From Niameybacter massiliensis (GTDB lineage: Bacteria > Bacillota > Clostridia > Lachnospirales > Cellulosilyticaceae): DNA of 64,000 nt. The first letter of the stretch is position 1. Each line of letters starts with the position of its first letter. A model generated the notes under the pieces. The model did not search any database, was not told the origin of the DNA, and saw only the letters and a program-made list of their open reading frames with translations. The stretch is from contig NZ_LN875035.1 of the NCBI RefSeq assembly GCF_001282685.1, positions 1,505,572 to 1,569,571 of the forward strand. The letters run 5' to 3'. The position numbers and the translations under genes were made by a program. Below, in pieces: positions 34,919 to 44,238 of this stretch.

Positions 34919-35761
34919 CTAACTAAATAGCGCTTGTTCTACTACTTCAAGTCCTATTCTTTCAATCACTTCTGCAAAACGCTCACCACTACCTGCATGC
35001 TCATTATAAAAAGCTAATACTTTTTCTGTAACTTCATATATTTCATCTTCTTTAACTTTTACTTTACAAGGTATTGCAAGTCTTGACTTTCTTCCTAGTC
35101 TTCCCCCTAAAAACACTAAAAATTCTACTTTATCACTTTTTAATGCATTAACTGGACATTCCGGAATACACTTCCCACATCTAGAACATTTTTCTTTTTC
35201 TAATGCTAAGTACTTTTCATCCACTCTAAAAGCATCATCTGGACAAACTTTTACACACTTCTTACAGTGAATACATACCTCTTCTATAAGTTCTACACCT
35301 TTCACTGCAAGAAATGCTAAATCATTCCCTTGTGCTTTCCCATAGCTATTTGGACAACCTAATACTGTAATTTTAAATTTCCCCGGCAATTTACGACCAA
35401 AGAAGCGCTTGTCCATCTCACGTGTAATACGATTTGTATCTGCTAACCCATGTTTACACACTGTACCCTTACAAGTTAAGATTGCTCGAACAGTGGGACC
35501 ACCGCCGCCAATCCTTAAGTTTTTCTCATTACAAAATGCTAATACTTCTTCTAAATTTTCTTGTTTTATATAAGGGATTTCTAAAGTTAAACGACTTGTA
35601 AGTCCTAATTCACCATTACCATACTTACTTGCTACTTCAGATAAACTCGTCATTTCATCTACTGTAAAATACCCTGCATCGCTTAAAAAACGAAGTACAA
35701 AATATCCTTCTTGCTTCTGTGCAATAATTCCCTTTGCTTTAAGTTCAGCTAAATCTGTCAT
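34919..35761 (-). CDS. Sulfite/nitrite reductase-like protein with two [4Fe-4S] ferredoxin motifs
   Basis: The 280-residue protein has a siroheme-reductase ferredoxin-like start (LTSRLTLEIPYI), a cysteine pair in LTCKGTVCKHG and a single cysteine in LGCPNSYG. Inserted after this is a bacterial 2x[4Fe-4S] module, CIHCKKCVKVCP and CSRCGKCIPECP. The layout is that of AsrC-type anaerobic sulfite reductase subunits. The last siroheme-cluster cysteine, expected at CPNxC, is tyrosine. The start at 35761 is preceded by AAAGGA; an upstream in-frame start at 35791 lacks one. Electron donor and substrate are unknown; no asrA or asrB gene is adjacent. Confidence 0.8.
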   Translation of the reverse strand: MTDLAELKAKGIIAQKQEGYFVLRFLSDAGYFTVDEMTSLSEVASKYGNGELGLTSRLTLEIPYIKQENLEEVLAFCNEKNLRIGGGGPTVRAILTCKGTVCKHGLADTNRITREMDKRFFGRKLPGKFKITVLGCPNSYGKAQGNDLAFLAVKGVELIEEVCIHCKKCVKVCPDDAFRVDEKYLALEKEKCSRCGKCIPECPVNALKSDKVEFLVFLGGRLGRKSRLAIPCKVKVKEDEIYEVTEKVLAFYNEHAGSGERFAEVIERIGLEVVEQALFS

Positions 35762-35903
35762 TCTTTCACGTCCTTTACTGCAAATTTTCATTGCGATTAA
35801 TTATACGTCTGTTCTACAAATTTTTCAACATTTCTTTCTTAGCTTCCTCAACTTTCACCTTCTACCATATTCTCCCTTATCCAATTAACATCTCAGTTAG
35901 CAC

Positions 35904-35935
35904 ACAAAAAATAAGTGAGCTCATCTAAGCCCACT
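35904..35935 (-). terminator. Terminator of the 36005 gene
   Basis: AGTGGGCT pairs with AGCTCACT (one G-U) around six bases and ends in TTATTTTTT on the minus strand. The wider gap 35762-36004 shows nothing else. Confidence 0.75.
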
Positions 35936-36004
35936 CCTCCTCACCATATAAAAATAACTCATTTGTTCAGAACGCTTAAACTATAGATCAAATTATATTA
36001 GTAA

Positions 36005-37528
36005 TTATAATTGCTTCCATACGTTTTTAGCTTTATGTACATTACCATATACCTCAAACACCAATTTAAAGAGCTCTTTTTCTGAAAGTTTAAGTACTTC
36101 TTTTTCACTTTCTGGTATCACTAGCTCTATCTGCTCTAATGCCTGTATGTAACTTATGCCTTTTAACTCTATTTCAAAGTTATTATAACCATCTTTTACA
36201 CCTATCTTTAATAAATTACTATCTATAGATACAGATTTCTCATCCCTATTACTTATGTAAGTACCTTGTATATCTATACTAAGTGCAAGTCTCTGCATTA
36301 TATCAACTTTATATTTTAAAGTAAAATTATCATTTTCTATGTTAGGATTATAGATCCATCTATAATTCATATCCAAAAATTTTTCTTTATTATTTCCTAT
36401 ATTCCAACTTACCGTTTGGAATTTCTTTTCTTCCTTTTCTCCATAATTGTGTTCTGACTGGATAAACATTTGAATTTGGTCATATTCATTTTCTACTATA
36501 AATTCTATTTCAATATCATCGGTTAAGTAATGACTACTGCCAAAGCTAAGTTTCCCCTTTACATTGGCTTGATCATATAACCCCTCCACTTTAGTTACAC
36601 ATTCTATTTGAGTAATATATTTATTGGTATTAACTAATAGTTTAAATGTTATTCCATCCTTAAACTTTAATTCTCCTAACCTTTTTTCTCCTGCATTATA
36701 AAATGCTTCATACTGTTCTTCTATACTTGTATCTTTATCATCATTTTGGACAAGTAATTGCTGTTTAATGGCTTCTTGAAAAATACTATCAGTCATAAGA
36801 AGGTCATAGACCTCTAATAATACTTTTTTCAATGTAATTTCTTCTATAGTCACATTAAACAAAAAGCAATTCTCATCATCTATTTTCTGTTTTCCCAGAG
36901 AGCTTATCTGCATTTCTCTAACTTCTTTTTTAATAATTAGTTTTAAAGCTTCATTGAAACAATCACTTTCATGTTCTACATCTAATGTTTCAAAATCAAA
37001 GCTTCCATCAAGTTCAGGTAGCCTTGTCAATTTTCTAACCACTGAATTATTAAAATCCTCAACAAATGTAGCTTTTTGAATCGTATAGTAATCCTTAACA
37101 AAAGGTTCTAGCTTAAGTGCAAAAAGATCTTTATTGGTATAGCAACTCCCCTTTATAGCACATATTTGTTGATTAAGCAGACTTATATCTATTAGACTTT
37201 CATCTTCTCTAGTTGCTCGCGTAATTTGTAAAATCATATTAGTCAAAGCTTCTTTTAATTCAAGCCTTGTACCGTTTTGGGCAACTGAAATTAGCTGAAG
37301 TTGTGTATCTGATTGATACCCCACTCCGTTTACAAATTGCTTTTGAAATACTTCCTTTACTATTTCGCTTTCTTCAATTAATTTATCATTTGTATTCTTA
37401 ATAGCCTTTCCCAGAAAAATGGTGGGTGATATAGTCGCTAGCACTGTATCTTTTGCTAATATGCCACCACCTAAAAGGATAACAATACATATGATTATAA
37501 TACTAATATGTGTTCCTTTTTTATTCAT
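36005..37528 (-). CDS. Uncharacterised membrane-anchored protein (507 aa)
   Basis: One N-terminal membrane segment (residues about 8-25) is followed by a large polar domain with long helices (NTNDKLIEESEIVKEVFQKQF) and a beta-rich C-terminal half. The topology suggests an extracytoplasmic domain. No catalytic motif is seen. GGGAGG lies only three bases before the ATG. The preceding gene, 22 bases upstream, encodes a coiled-coil zinc-ribbon protein; paired zinc-ribbon and membrane proteins of unknown role are common in Firmicutes. I do not recognise the family. Confidence 0.65.
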   Translation of the reverse strand: MNKKGTHISIIIICIVILLGGGILAKDTVLATISPTIFLGKAIKNTNDKLIEESEIVKEVFQKQFVNGVGYQSDTQLQLISVAQNGTRLELKEALTNMILQITRATREDESLIDISLLNQQICAIKGSCYTNKDLFALKLEPFVKDYYTIQKATFVEDFNNSVVRKLTRLPELDGSFDFETLDVEHESDCFNEALKLIIKKEVREMQISSLGKQKIDDENCFLFNVTIEEITLKKVLLEVYDLLMTDSIFQEAIKQQLLVQNDDKDTSIEEQYEAFYNAGEKRLGELKFKDGITFKLLVNTNKYITQIECVTKVEGLYDQANVKGKLSFGSSHYLTDDIEIEFIVENEYDQIQMFIQSEHNYGEKEEKKFQTVSWNIGNNKEKFLDMNYRWIYNPNIENDNFTLKYKVDIMQRLALSIDIQGTYISNRDEKSVSIDSNLLKIGVKDGYNNFEIELKGISYIQALEQIELVIPESEKEVLKLSEKELFKLVFEVYGNVHKAKNVWKQL

Positions 37529-37550
37529 TGGCCTCCCCCCTACATACTAC

Positions 37551-38069
37551 TTAATCTATCTTCATACCACATCCACTACAAAATTTTGCCCCTGCATCTA
37601 TAACTTGCCCACAAGAACATACTTTTTTATTATCCTCTTCAGCTTCTTTTTCTTCTTCTATAACTTCCTTAGATATTTTAATAGACTCACTTTGACTTAC
37701 AGGACTAACTTGAGGCGTAATAGGAAAATGTACTTCTTCTTTTATTTCTCTTTTTTTGCTTGCTTCTTGTAGAAGTAATTCCTCTTTTTGTCTAATATCT
37801 TCTATTTCATTTTCTTTTATTTTAATCTCAGCTTCTAACTCTTGAATTTTGAGGCAAAATGTTTTACATGCTTCTATATTGATTGACCCTTGTAAATACA
37901 TTTTATAAAATAGATCACTTAAATCATTTTTCTGCTTTTGCACATCTTGGTTAAGTGCATTAATACTACTTTTAACCCTATTTACTTCCATAAGAATATT
38001 AGATTTAATAGAAACTGTATTTACACCCTTATCTAATGTTTTCTTAAATTTATTTAAAAAATCAGCCAT
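37551..38069 (-). CDS. Coiled-coil protein with C-terminal zinc ribbon
   Basis: The 172-residue protein begins MADFLNKFKKTLDKG, continues in a long helical region with heptads (residues about 20-105), then an acidic Lys/Glu linker. It ends in a zinc ribbon KVCSCGQVIDAGAKFCSGCG. The first knuckle is C-x-C where CxxC is normal. I chose the ATG at 38069 because GGGGAG lies eight bases upstream; an ATG two codons earlier is too close to that site. It is the first gene of a pair with the membrane protein at 36005. Confidence 0.7.
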   Translation of the reverse strand: MADFLNKFKKTLDKGVNTVSIKSNILMEVNRVKSSINALNQDVQKQKNDLSDLFYKMYLQGSINIEACKTFCLKIQELEAEIKIKENEIEDIRQKEELLLQEASKKREIKEEVHFPITPQVSPVSQSESIKISKEVIEEEKEAEEDNKKVCSCGQVIDAGAKFCSGCGMKID

Positions 38070-38208
38070 ATCCATTCTCCCCTTTTAAATGACTTTAATG
38101 ATTATGAACTCAATTCTATTGTATATCCTCAAAATATTTTTAACAATACATATTATTCTTTTTATTTTATTCATTTTTAAGTATTTATTTACTCTTTTAA
38201 ATAACTAC

Positions 38209-38240
38209 AAAAAGAGGCTACTTAATAGTAGCCTCTTTAC
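38209..38240 (-). terminator. Terminator of typA
   Basis: AAAGAGGCTACT and AGTAGCCTCTTT arms around TAAT, with five T following on the minus strand, lie 21 bases after the typA stop codon. Confidence 0.9.
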
Positions 38241-38260
38241 ATTTATATTAATTTATCCAA

Positions 38261-40069
38261 TTAGCGTCCTGCTCTACGTCTATCGCCTTCGCTAAGAATA
38301 CGTTTACGTAAACGAATTGCATCTGGTGTTACTTCTACTAATTCATCATCTTCAATAAATTCAAGTGCTTCTTCTAAGCTGAATATTTTTGGAGGTGTAA
38401 GTCTGATTGCATCGTCAGCACCTGATGAACGTGTATTAGTCATTTTTTTATTTTTACATGCATTAACTGTCATATCTTCACGTCTAGCATTCATACCAAT
38501 AATCATACCTTCATATACTTCTATTGCTGGTGGTACGAATAAGATTCCACGATCTTCAAGGTTATTAAGTGAGTAACCCATTGTTGTTCCTGCTTCTTGA
38601 GCAATAAGTGCACCATTAGCTCTTCTTGGAAGTTCTCCTACGTATTCTGTATAACCTTCAATACGTCTTACAAGAGTAGCTTCTCCACGAGAATCTGTAA
38701 TAAGTTCACTTCTAAATCCTAAAAGACCACGTGTTGTACAAAGGTACTCAATACGTACATAACCATTTTCTGGTTCCATACTTTGCATCATACCTTTTCT
38801 CATATTAAGGTTAGCAATTGCTGCTCCTGAATATTGTTCTGGAAGTGTTACAATAACACGTTCAAGTGGCTCTACAAGTTTACCATTTTCATCTCTGTGC
38901 ATGATAACTTCTGGTTTTGATACTCCAAGCTCATAGCCTTCACGACGCATGTTTTCGATTAAGATAGATAAGTGAAGCTCTCCACGTCCAGATACTTTGT
39001 ATCCATCTGTAGTATCCATAGATTCTACTCTAAGACCAACGTTAACTTCTAATTCTTTTTCAAGACGATCTTTGATATGTCTTGTTGTTACGAATTTACC
39101 ACTTTTACCTGCAAATGGTGAATTATTAACTAAGAAGTTCATAGAAAGTGTTGGTTCTTCAACTGTGATTGGTTCCATAGGTTCAACTTTACCTACTTCC
39201 CCTACTGTTTCACCAATAGAAATATCAGTGATACCTGCAATAACTGCGATATCTCCACTTGTTACTTCTTCAATAGGTGTTTGTTTAAGGCCTTCATATG
39301 CCATAAGTTTTGCAACACGACCTGTTCTAAGTGTACCGTCATTTGCAGAAATTTGAACTGTTTGACCTTCTTTGATTTTCCCTTTATATACACGACCAAT
39401 ACCAAGACGACCGATAAAGTTGTCATAACCTAATGCACTAATTTGCATTTGAAGAGGTGCTTCATCATCTTTTGGATATTCGCCTACTTGTTTAATAATC
39501 GTTTCAAGAAGAGGTTCGATATTGTCTGATGGTTGATCTAATTCATATTGCATGATACCTTGTTTACCAATTCCATAAAGGATTGGGAAATCAAGTTGCT
39601 CGTCTGTAGCATTAAGGTCTACGAATAAGTCGAATGTCATATCTACTACTTCTTCAGCACGGTGGTTTGGTTTATCAATTTTGTTAATAACAAGAATTGG
39701 TTTTAACCCTTTTTCAAGAGACTTTTGAAGTACGAAACGTGTTTGTGGCATAGGCCCTTCAATTGAGTCTACTAAAAGAATAACTGTATCTACTGTACTG
39801 ATAACACGTTCTACTTCTGATGAGAAGTCACTATGTCCTGGTGTATCTACAATGTTAATTTTGTAATCTTTATGTCTAATTGAACAGTTTTTTGAATAAA
39901 TAGTAATCCCTCTCTCACGCTCTAGAGAGTTACTATCCATTACGCAGTCCACTACTTCTTGGTTTGCACGGAATACACCACTCTGATTTAAGAAAGCATC
40001 TACTAGAGTAGATTTCCCAGCATCAACGTGGGCAATTACTGCTATATTAATTATTTTATCATGATTCAT
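38261..40069 (-). CDS. typA: Ribosome-associated GTPase TypA/BipA
   Basis: This translational GTPase of 602 residues has the G1 motif [14 protein letters not shown], the switch region [12 protein letters not shown], and G3 [17 protein letters not shown]-like domains and the BipA-specific C-terminal domain follow ([17 protein letters not shown]-like region, then the [19 protein letters not shown] tail). TypA binds the ribosome under stress or cold and helps large-subunit assembly. Full length is present. The start has a GAGGAAA site. It is monocistronic with a consensus-like promoter. Confidence 0.96.
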   Translation of the reverse strand: MNHDKIINIAVIAHVDAGKSTLVDAFLNQSGVFRANQEVVDCVMDSNSLERERGITIYSKNCSIRHKDYKINIVDTPGHSDFSSEVERVISTVDTVILLVDSIEGPMPQTRFVLQKSLEKGLKPILVINKIDKPNHRAEEVVDMTFDLFVDLNATDEQLDFPILYGIGKQGIMQYELDQPSDNIEPLLETIIKQVGEYPKDDEAPLQMQISALGYDNFIGRLGIGRVYKGKIKEGQTVQISANDGTLRTGRVAKLMAYEGLKQTPIEEVTSGDIAVIAGITDISIGETVGEVGKVEPMEPITVEEPTLSMNFLVNNSPFAGKSGKFVTTRHIKDRLEKELEVNVGLRVESMDTTDGYKVSGRGELHLSILIENMRREGYELGVSKPEVIMHRDENGKLVEPLERVIVTLPEQYSGAAIANLNMRKGMMQSMEPENGYVRIEYLCTTRGLLGFRSELITDSRGEATLVRRIEGYTEYVGELPRRANGALIAQEAGTTMGYSLNNLEDRGILFVPPAIEVYEGMIIGMNARREDMTVNACKNKKMTNTRSSGADDAIRLTPPKIFSLEEALEFIEDDELVEVTPDAIRLRKRILSEGDRRRAGR

Positions 40070-40118
40070 CTATTTTCCTCATTTCTGCATAATTCTACGC
40101 ATCTTATCACAAATAGAT

Positions 40119-40147
40119 ATTGTATCATTCTTATGCTGATTACTCAA
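40119..40147 (-). promoter_or_regulatory. Promoter of typA
   Basis: TTGAGT (40142-40147) and TACAAT (40119-40124) on the minus strand are 17 bases apart, 50 bases before the start codon. The remaining 40148-40341 is AT-rich and contains no further clear signal. Confidence 0.65.
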
Positions 40148-40341
40148 CATGTAACATCTAACTATATTTAGGATGAAATATGCGTTTTTTTAGCCATTTT
40201 TATAAATAAAGAATTATTTTCATCTGTATTACCTTATGTTATACTACTACTTAATTCATATTTCTTCCATCTTTCTTCATTCTAATATGCCGAAAGATAA
40301 CTTGAAATATATGACAAAATTAGATAAGGAAGAGGTCATTT

Positions 40342-41667
40342 ATGAAAAAAACTGAATACGGTTTATTTACAACCATTGGGATGATTGTGGGGATCGTTAT
40401 TGGTTCAGGAATCTTCTTCAGAAGTGATAATATTCTTATTGCAACAGGCGGAAGTATTAAACTGGGTGTGCTTGTATTCTGCCTTGCAGCAATTAGTATC
40501 ATTTTTGGAAGTCTTACTATTGCCGAACTCGCTTCCCGTACAACTAAAGCAGGAGGGATCATTACCTATGCAGAAGATACATGTAATAAGCATGTTGCCT
40601 GTGCATTTGGTTGGTTCCACACATTTCTTTACTATCCAACATTAATCTGTGTTGTAGCGTGGGTTGTTGGGATTTACACATGTTTATTATTTGCTATTGA
40701 AGGTACATTATTAGTACAAATTGGGATAGGTTCTATCGTAGTATGTGTACTCTTTGTCTTCAATATTTTATCAACGAAACTTGGTGGTTATTTCCAAAAC
40801 TTTGCAACAGTAATTAAGCTTATCCCTCTATTTGTAATAGGTATCGCGGGACTTATTGGTGGCAATCCAACTCATTTAACGCCTAATCAATTAGAGACTG
40901 CTCAATCTGCTAGCTGGATCGCAGCTATAACACCTGTTGCCTTTGCCTTTGATGGTTGGATTATTGCAACATCAATGGGACATGAAATTAAAGACGCTAA
41001 GAAGAACTTAAGAATTGCTCTTATTTTTGCACCTATATTTATCTTAGCAATTTATCTTTTATACTTCATAGGAATTAGTTTATATATTGGTCCTGAAACA
41101 GTTATGCAACTCGGGGATGCCCATGTAGATTTAGCTGCACAACAGCTTGTAGGTCCATGGGGTGCTAAGATTATTTTAATCTTTGTTATCATCTCTGTAA
41201 TGGGAACTGTTAATGGACTTATCATGGGACTTTTAAGACTGCCATACTCTCTTGCTCTAAGAGATATGTTCCCTCGCTCTGAAAAACTCAAAGAAACTTC
41301 ACATGGTTTAAGTTTTTCACTTTCTAGCGCAGCGATTGCTTTTAGTGTTTGTGTATTTTGGATGATTATTCACTATTTCACTCAATCTAGTGGAATTTTA
41401 CAAAACTCTGATGTATCAGAAATTGCAATCACTATTAATTATGTCCTTTATATTGTTCTCTATATCAAAGTTTTCCAACTTGGTCAAAAAGGAGAAATCA
41501 AAGGATTTTGGCGTAGTAAAATGAACCCAATTCTTGCAACTTGTGGTTCACTCATGATTTTATTTGGAAGCATAAGCAATCCTTACTTCTTTGTATATGC
41601 AGGATTCTCTGTACTGTTATTAATCGGCGGAGCATTATTCTGGCATAACAAATCTAAAAACCTATAA
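40342..41667 (+). CDS. APC family amino acid permease
   Basis: The 441-residue protein has 12 hydrophobic segments and the APC-superfamily first-helix motif GMIVGIVIGSGIFFR, which binds the substrate alpha-amino and carboxyl groups. AFDGWIIATSMGHEIKDAKKN is also typical of the LAT/serine-threonine exchanger-like branch. The substrate is not predictable. AAGAGG precedes the ATG. It is convergent with the flavodoxin-like gene and shares its terminator. Confidence 0.9.
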   Translation: MKKTEYGLFTTIGMIVGIVIGSGIFFRSDNILIATGGSIKLGVLVFCLAAISIIFGSLTIAELASRTTKAGGIITYAEDTCNKHVACAFGWFHTFLYYPTLICVVAWVVGIYTCLLFAIEGTLLVQIGIGSIVVCVLFVFNILSTKLGGYFQNFATVIKLIPLFVIGIAGLIGGNPTHLTPNQLETAQSASWIAAITPVAFAFDGWIIATSMGHEIKDAKKNLRIALIFAPIFILAIYLLYFIGISLYIGPETVMQLGDAHVDLAAQQLVGPWGAKIILIFVIISVMGTVNGLIMGLLRLPYSLALRDMFPRSEKLKETSHGLSFSLSSAAIAFSVCVFWMIIHYFTQSSGILQNSDVSEIAITINYVLYIVLYIKVFQLGQKGEIKGFWRSKMNPILATCGSLMILFGSISNPYFFVYAGFSVLLLIGGALFWHNKSKNL

Positions 41668-41668
41668 A

Positions 41669-41712
41669 TAGAAAGTGCCTCCTATTCTTGTAAGGATAGG
41701 AGGCACTTTCTA
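41669..41712. terminator. Bidirectional terminator
   Basis: TAGAAAGTGCCTCCTAT and its complement ATAGGAGGCACTTTCTA form a 17-base perfect stem between converging genes. Confidence 0.9.
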
Positions 41713-41747
41713 TCTAACTTTATGTATGATTTTATTTTAAAAATTTC

Positions 41748-42635
41748 TTAGTTAAAAAAGACTTCTTTTAGTTTTGCTTTGAGAGCATCTCTTAACTCAT
41801 TAATTTCTGCTTCATAGTTGTCTGAACTATTCTTTGGTGTTCTATCATTTACAAATCTTCCTTTGTTCTCAACACCCCAGAAGCCTGCTGTATCATTATC
41901 TAAGACCTCAAATGCCTGCATATATTCATCCCATGCAGCATCATCAATACCGATACCATCACCAATATAGCCACGACCACCACCAAGGAATCCTGCATTC
42001 ATAATAGTATAGATAGATTTATCTGTTAACATACCTTGTAGACCTGATTCTGTATCTTGATAAGCAAATTTCTTAGCGAAAACTTTCTCCATATAACCTT
42101 TTACAATAGCATTTGGTGTATCATGCCAGTTTGGATAAGAGAAGATAATATAATCTGCTTGACTTACTAGCTCTTGTTCTTTTTTTATCTCAGGTGTTGG
42201 TTCACCATTTCCATCTTTTGCATAATAAAATTCTTCTGGCATAAGTACTGGATTAAAGTTCATATCATATAAATCTCTTACTTCAACTTCTACACCATTT
42301 TCTTCAAAATACTGCATTGCAGTACGTGCCAAATCGTAATGCACGCTATCTTTTCTTGGGTCACCTATTACAAATAATGCTTTTTTAGCATCTGTATCTT
42401 TGAATCCTTTTGGACTGTAAACTTGTACTAATTCTGCTGGAACAATAGATGCTGATGTTGCAGCATCTACTTCTGAAGCCCCTGATGTTGCATCTGCTTC
42501 CTCTTTGTTTTCTACTTCGGCTTGTGTCACTTGTTCTACTGGTTCACTCACTTGTGGTACTTGTTCTTGTGCACATCCTACTAAAGCAATTGCTAAACCA
42601 GCTGCTAATAATGAAGCTAACATTTTTTTATTCAT
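41748..42635 (-). CDS. Flavodoxin-like NAD(P)H:quinone oxidoreductase-type lipoprotein
   Basis: The 295-residue protein has a lipoprotein signal (MNKKMLASLLAAGLAIALVGC, Cys21), a Glu/Thr-rich linker to about residue 75, then a Flavodoxin_2 fold. That fold shows KALFVIGDPRKDSVH at the phosphate loop, VEVRDLYDMNF, DYIIFSYPNWHDTPN and IMNAGFLGGGRGY. Relatives such as MdaB and KefF bind FMN or FAD and reduce quinones in the cytoplasm. Placement outside the membrane is unusual. It lies 34 bases after a LysR regulator and is probably co-transcribed. AAGGAG precedes the ATG. Confidence 0.85.
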   Translation of the reverse strand: MNKKMLASLLAAGLAIALVGCAQEQVPQVSEPVEQVTQAEVENKEEADATSGASEVDAATSASIVPAELVQVYSPKGFKDTDAKKALFVIGDPRKDSVHYDLARTAMQYFEENGVEVEVRDLYDMNFNPVLMPEEFYYAKDGNGEPTPEIKKEQELVSQADYIIFSYPNWHDTPNAIVKGYMEKVFAKKFAYQDTESGLQGMLTDKSIYTIMNAGFLGGGRGYIGDGIGIDDAAWDEYMQAFEVLDNDTAGFWGVENKGRFVNDRTPKNSSDNYEAEINELRDALKAKLKEVFFN

Positions 42636-42669
42636 TTTAAATCTCCTTGTAAATCAATTTATATAAATA

Positions 42670-43572
42670 TTATTTATACCGTTTTAATTGCTCTAAAAAA
42701 TATAAAACTTCTTTTCTTAGAACTTCATTGTTACGTTTAATTACAGCAATAGTTACAGAAATGGGATTACCAGCAAACGGTATTCTTTTAAGATAACTAT
42801 TGACTTCTAAATTACAATGCCATTCAGGTGTAATAGCAAAAGAAGGTAAATGAGCTAGTGCTGCTTCATAGGTTTTGATTTGATGTGTCACTAAACTCTT
42901 GTTGCAAAATTCCATTCCTAATTGACGCATCTCATAATCTAAGCTAAACATCCCACTAAACAAGATATTTTTCTTCACATGCACAAGTCCTCTTAAATCT
43001 CCTTTATTAATCTTAGCCTTTTTGCTTAATTCCCATTGTTCGCTGACATGTACCTTAAGCTCTCCTGTAAAAATTTCTTGCATACATAAGTTTTTGTTTA
43101 TCAAAAACTGATCTAATTTTTTATATTGAAGAGATGTATAAGGAATAACAGCCATGTCTACTTCTTGGCTCCCTAATTTCTCAATACATTGTTCAATATT
43201 GCAATACTCTAATTCAAACTCATAATTCATTTGATTAAAAACCTTACAAACCTCAAAAAAGGCTGGCTCGATTACTTCACATCCACATGAAGCAATTTTA
43301 ATCTTATTTTCACTAATATGATTTAATAGTTTTTGCTTCGTTAGCTCAAATTGGCTTACTACTTGCTTTGCATAGTGATAAACTTCTATGCCCTCTTTAG
43401 TAAGTGTAACCCCTCTATTACCACGAATAAAAAGTTGTCTTCCTATTTCTTTTTCTAATTGAGTCACTTGACTACTTAAATTAGGTTGCGAAAGAAATAA
43501 GACCTGAGCTGCTTTAGAAATACTTCCTGATTCTACAATTTCAACAATATATTTTAACTGGTTATACTCCAT
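42670..43572 (-). CDS. LysR family transcriptional regulator
   Basis: The 300-residue protein begins MEYNQLKYIVEIVESGSISKAAQVLFLSQPNLSSQV-type sequence, the LysR winged helix with the recognition helix at QPNLSSQVTQLEKEIG. An effector-binding domain follows from about residue 90. It is upstream of, and probably co-transcribed with, the flavodoxin-like lipoprotein gene, so redox or quinone stress sensing is possible. The effector is unknown. Confidence 0.92.
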   Translation of the reverse strand: MEYNQLKYIVEIVESGSISKAAQVLFLSQPNLSSQVTQLEKEIGRQLFIRGNRGVTLTKEGIEVYHYAKQVVSQFELTKQKLLNHISENKIKIASCGCEVIEPAFFEVCKVFNQMNYEFELEYCNIEQCIEKLGSQEVDMAVIPYTSLQYKKLDQFLINKNLCMQEIFTGELKVHVSEQWELSKKAKINKGDLRGLVHVKKNILFSGMFSLDYEMRQLGMEFCNKSLVTHQIKTYEAALAHLPSFAITPEWHCNLEVNSYLKRIPFAGNPISVTIAVIKRNNEVLRKEVLYFLEQLKRYK

Positions 43573-43602
43573 CTTTTCACCTACACATTGAACATTTTAC
43601 CA

Positions 43603-43676
43603 ATAACGGTTATATTTTACTTTTTGTTCACTAAAATAGTGTATAATTTGTAACTATCATTTACAACCGCTTGGTT
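43603..43676. promoter_or_regulatory. Two inverted-repeat sites upstream of the LysR gene
   Basis: ATAACGGTTAT (43603-43613) is a perfect 11-base palindrome and AACC-GCTT-GGTT (43665-43676) is a second one; both contain GGTTAT at or next to their right arm. They are about 62 bases apart, centre to centre, upstream of the LysR ATG. LysR proteins often bind two such sites, so autoregulation is plausible. Confidence 0.4.
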
Positions 43677-43747
43677 ATCCATATATTTTAACGCTATATT
43701 TATTTTTTTATATATCAAAGTTTTACCTATTATGTTTTCACTCACTA

Positions 43748-43794
43748 TAAAAAGGCCCTTTATGGATTTATTCAATCCATAAAGGGCCTTTTTT
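43748..43794 (-). terminator. Terminator of the ferredoxin gene
   Basis: AAAGGCCCTTTATGGAT and its perfect complement are followed by a T-rich tail on the minus strand, 14 bases after the ferredoxin stop. Confidence 0.9.
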
Positions 43795-43808
43795 ATACTA
43801 TGTATATC

Positions 43809-43982
43809 TTATGCTTCTGGGTTTGGTGCGCCAACTGGACAAACAGATGCACATGCACCACATTCGATACAAGAATCTGCATCAATAACGAATAAGCCAT
43901 CTCCTTCAGAAATACAGCTTACTGGACATTCAGCTTCACAAGCACCACAGCTAATACAATCTTCACTAATACGGTATGCCAT
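43809..43982 (-). CDS. 2x[4Fe-4S] ferredoxin
   Basis: This 57-residue gene encodes a clostridial-type ferredoxin. It has two CxxCxxCxxxCP motifs, CISCGACEAECP (residues 9-20) and CIECGACASVCP (38-49), in pseudo-twofold arrangement. Such proteins carry low-potential electrons for hydrogenase, pyruvate:ferredoxin oxidoreductase and related enzymes. GGAGGTG lies eight bases before the ATG. The gene is monocistronic with a strong terminator. It is full length for the family. Confidence 0.95.
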   Translation of the reverse strand: MAYRISEDCISCGACEAECPVSCISEGDGLFVIDADSCIECGACASVCPVGAPNPEA

Positions 43983-44200
43983 AATAAAACACCTCCATTT
44001 TTTCTCTTTAAAATAGTTGACCTTTTTATAGGATTTTCTATAAGGTTAACACACCTATAGCATATATTTTTGTAAGGCTAATGTCAAGATTTTTCCATCT
44101 TAAAAAGCACTTCATTATTCTACTTAATTGCATAAAAATATCTTATTAAAGTTTTATTTTTTATTGTTAAAAATGCTTCAATTTTTCTCCAACTTTTAAG

Positions 44201-44233
44201 AGGTGCAGAGGTACCTTCTCTCCCTCTACACCT
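44201..44233 (-). terminator. Hairpin after topB, probable terminator
   Basis: AGGTGCAGAGG and CCTCTACACCT pair with one wobble position just beyond the topB stop. The U tract is poor, so the terminator call is tentative. The rest of 43983-44200 is AT-rich without features. Confidence 0.5.
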
Positions 44234-44238
44234 CCTAT

